The notes beneath the pieces were generated by a model. The model did not search any database. It saw only the letters and a program-made list of their open reading frames with translations, and was not told the DNA's origin. A stretch of 7,683 nt of DNA from an uncultured Prevotella sp. (GTDB lineage Bacteria > Bacteroidota > Bacteroidia > Bacteroidales > Bacteroidaceae), in NCBI GenBank assembly GCA_937906765.1, contig CALCUV010000295.1, positions 1 through 7,683 of the forward strand. The letters run 5' to 3'. Both the position numbers and the translations under genes were made by a program. Below, in pieces: positions 6,569-7,683 of this stretch. Position 1 is the stretch's first letter. Every line of letters starts with the position of its first letter.

Positions 6569-6956
6569 TTAAGAGTGGAACCCCATGGGGCTTTTCTTGG
6601 CGTTTAACCAAGGGCGATCTTTCTTGAGGCATTCTGCAAATGTGTTTTTACAGTTAAGCATGTCACACATTAAGTGCTCAAGATATATTTCTGCATGATA
6701 GTCAGGCAAGATAGTCCCTGCTGTACGTATAAATATCACGCATGTTATTTTCATCTGGATGACACCTAACAACAGACATGTTGGGATTTAAAGCATTTGT
6801 GTCATTAATGGCTTCCATGTAACTGGTTATTGACGCATCTGAACTCTTAATGTTATTCCACGGCAAGTCATAAATGTTGATGTATAATGATGGTGTGGAG
6901 GCTTCAATCAAAAAAATGTCTCCTTGATATTTGCCCCCAATATTGCACGAAGTTTT
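6569..6956 (-). pseudogene. Frameshifted small gene, weakly YbjN-like
   Basis: Two overlapping reading frames look like halves of one protein. The upstream half contains GKYQGDIFLIEAS, then TPSLYINIYDLPW, and ends at a TGA at 6702-6704. The downstream half continues in the next frame with DYHAEIYLEHLMCDMLNCKN and ends at 6569. Removing 13 bases at 6704-6716, or the single T after GCC, joins them in frame; the near-repeat of GACTATC at this point suggests slippage. A third frame open from about 7017 down to the TGA near 6907 contains FLEKRKDGAERGEK, so a second lesion in the A-run at 6953-6957 or the T-run at 6912-6918 is possible. The only in-frame start is a TTG at 6911, in the middle of a likely strand, so the true start is probably lost. 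The strand pattern and C-terminal helix recall YbjN/secretion-chaperone-like proteins; this is weak. The metalloprotease gene follows after 44 bases. Confidence 0.5.
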
Positions 6957-7051
6957 TCTCCTCGTTCCGCTCCGTCTTTTCGTTTTTCTAAAAAGCAGTT
7001 ATGAAATGGAGGTCACGCTCCCCCGTAAGTCCGTCTCAAAAAAAGGAACAT

Positions 7052-7089
7052 AAAAAAGCATTGATAATCTTTCGATCGTCAATGCTTTT
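7052..7089 (-). terminator. Intrinsic terminator of tRNA-Pro
   Basis: On the minus strand AAAAGCATTGA (7089-7079) pairs perfectly with TCAATGCTTTT (7064-7054) around a 14-base loop, an 11-bp stem followed by further T residues (7053-7052). It begins 9 bases beyond the tRNA 3' end. Because the A-run and T-run flank both sides, it may also work in the plus direction. Confidence 0.85.
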
Positions 7090-7097
7090 GATTTCTG

Positions 7098-7172
7098 TCG
7101 GGGTGACTGGAATCGAACCAGCGACCTCACGCCCCCCAGACGCGCACTCTAACCGGACTGAGCTACACCCCG
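7098..7172 (-). tRNA. tRNA-Pro (anticodon GGG)
   Basis: A complete 75-base cloverleaf on the minus strand. The acceptor CGGGGTG (7172-7166) pairs fully with CACCCCG (7105-7099), and the discriminator is A (7098). The D arm is GCTC/GAGT with a 10-base loop. The anticodon loop CTGGGGG (7139-7133) has anticodon GGG at 7137-7135. The T loop is TTCGAAT (7117-7111). No CCA is encoded, as expected in Bacteroidetes. The anticodon stem includes two G-T pairs and the T stem one. GGG reads the proline codons CCC and CCT. Confidence 0.95.
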
Positions 7173-7183
7173 AATTGCGAGTG

Positions 7184-7214
7184 CAAAAGTACTACTTTTT
7201 TTTGACTCTGCAAG
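7184..7214 (-). promoter_or_regulatory. Promoter of tRNA-Pro
   Basis: On the minus strand TTG (7213-7211) is separated by exactly 19 bases from TACTTTTG (7191-7184), which fits the Bacteroidetes major sigma factor consensus TTTG/TAnnTTTG. Transcription would start a few bases before the tRNA 5' end at 7172. This is the clearest promoter in the window and one of the best arguments for the phylum. Confidence 0.85.
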
Positions 7215-7307
7215 TTTTTTTCAAAAAAAACGCACTATAACATAAGAAAAACACGTATTCGCCGTTTTTAGAGGGTTAGAAAGGGGCATGTTTTCCTATT
7301 ATTTTTC

Positions 7308-7315
7308 TAATTTTG
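7308..7315 (+). promoter_or_regulatory. Possible -7 box of the epimerase gene
   Basis: TAATTTTG fits the Bacteroidetes TAnnTTTG -7 consensus and lies 38 bases before the ATG at 7354. At the expected -33 position only a GTTTT run (7290-7294) is present, without a clean TTTG, so the promoter is plausible but incomplete. Confidence 0.5.
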
Positions 7316-7353
7316 CTTCAATATGCACATTATATAATAATACCACAATTCAC

Positions 7354-7683
7354 ATGGAAACAATTAAAAATACAGAACTCACCCTTAGCGTAAGTCCAAA
7401 GGGTGCTGAAATACAAAGTGTCATTCTCAACAAGAGCGGTAAAGAATACTGGTGGCAGGGAGATAGTAAATGGTGGGTCGGACGTGCACCTATTCTGTTC
7501 CCTATCTGTGGCGGTATGTGGGATGGCACTTGCACGTACAAGGACCAGACACTTAAGATTGAAAAACACGGTTTTGTGCGCAAGGCAGAGTGGACTTTGG
7601 CGGCGCAATCGGAAAACAGCGTGACTTATAGTTATGAACCCACGGCGGAAGAAATCTGCACTTCCGGGAATGTGACCACCGCT
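7354..7683 (+). CDS. Aldose 1-epimerase family (LacX-like), 5' part
   Basis: The first 110 codons of a gene that runs off the right edge, with no stop in frame. The protein matches the start of the galactose mutarotase-like/LacX family, which interconverts sugar anomers or binds phosphorylated sugars in the cytoplasm. Recognisable pieces are KGAEIQSV (16-23), EYWWQGD (31-37), GRAPILFPICGG (43-54) and KHGFVRKAEW (71-80). Of these, the arginine of GRAP and the histidine of HGF are typical sugar-site residues of the family. The ATG at 7354 fits the normal start of the fold, and no Shine-Dalgarno precedes it. The full protein is expected to be around 290 residues, so roughly 180 are missing. It is transcribed away from tRNA-Pro and seems unrelated to the genes to the left. 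Confidence 0.85.
   Translation, partial: METIKNTELTLSVSPKGAEIQSVILNKSGKEYWWQGDSKWWVGRAPILFPICGGMWDGTCTYKDQTLKIEKHGFVRKAEWTLAAQSENSVTYSYEPTAEEICTSGNVTTA

Noticed and set aside
6581..6612. Palindrome CCCCATGGGG and small hairpin CTTGG/CCAAG near the end of the broken gene
   Set aside because: Short, without a T-run on the minus strand, and inside the likely coding region; not enough to call an operator or terminator.
7001..7240. Plus-strand open frame of 79 codons across the tRNA
   Set aside because: Its GVTGIEPATSRPPDAHSNRTELHP-like peptide is the well-known false translation of a tRNA antisense strand; the tRNA-Pro explains the conserved bases.
7330..7608. Minus-strand open frames opposite the epimerase gene
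   Set aside because: The plus-strand frame gives clear epimerase-family motifs; the minus frames show no domain features.

Overview
The window looks like a chromosomal accessory region from a Bacteroidales bacterium, possibly Prevotella- or Bacteroides-like. Three things point there. A tRNA-Pro gene carries a textbook Bacteroidetes promoter (TTG, 19 bases, TACTTTTG). The tRNA gene does not encode its CCA end. Most genes have no Shine-Dalgarno sequence. The assignment is inference, because no species-specific marker is present.

Left part (1-3336), plus strand. A protein of unknown function (61-846) is followed by a 184-base spacer full of short direct and inverted repeats. Next come two translationally coupled genes: a MoxR-type AAA+ ATPase (1031-2095) and a DUF2201-type protein with a C-terminal von Willebrand A (VWA) domain (2092-3336). 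MoxR/VWA pairs generally act as ATP-driven remodelling machines for a partner that is often encoded nearby. Here the VWA domain keeps its metal site, while the N-terminal HExxHxxxxH motif is degenerate.

Middle part (3337-5107), plus strand. Three unrecognised genes follow: a cysteine-rich 198-residue protein, and a tight pair of very acidic proteins (118 and 173 residues). The 198-residue gene and the acidic pair are each preceded by near-identical ~45-base promoter-like boxes at almost the same distance from the start codon. This suggests shared control. An intrinsic terminator overlapping the last stop codon closes the cluster.

Right part (5193-7090), minus strand and visibly AT-richer. 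A 443-residue HExxH metalloprotease-like protein has a four-cysteine zinc ribbon and a charged C-terminal helix. It lies just downstream of a frameshifted small gene (6569 to about 6956) whose fragments together weakly resemble YbjN-type proteins. The block converges on the plus-strand cluster. It is bounded upstream by tRNA-Pro(GGG) with its own promoter and terminator.

Right edge. The first 110 codons of an aldose 1-epimerase (LacX-like) gene run off the window, probably ordinary chromosomal metabolism. The best candidates for an undescribed system are the MoxR/VWA pair with its unknown neighbours, and the peptidase with its broken upstream partner.
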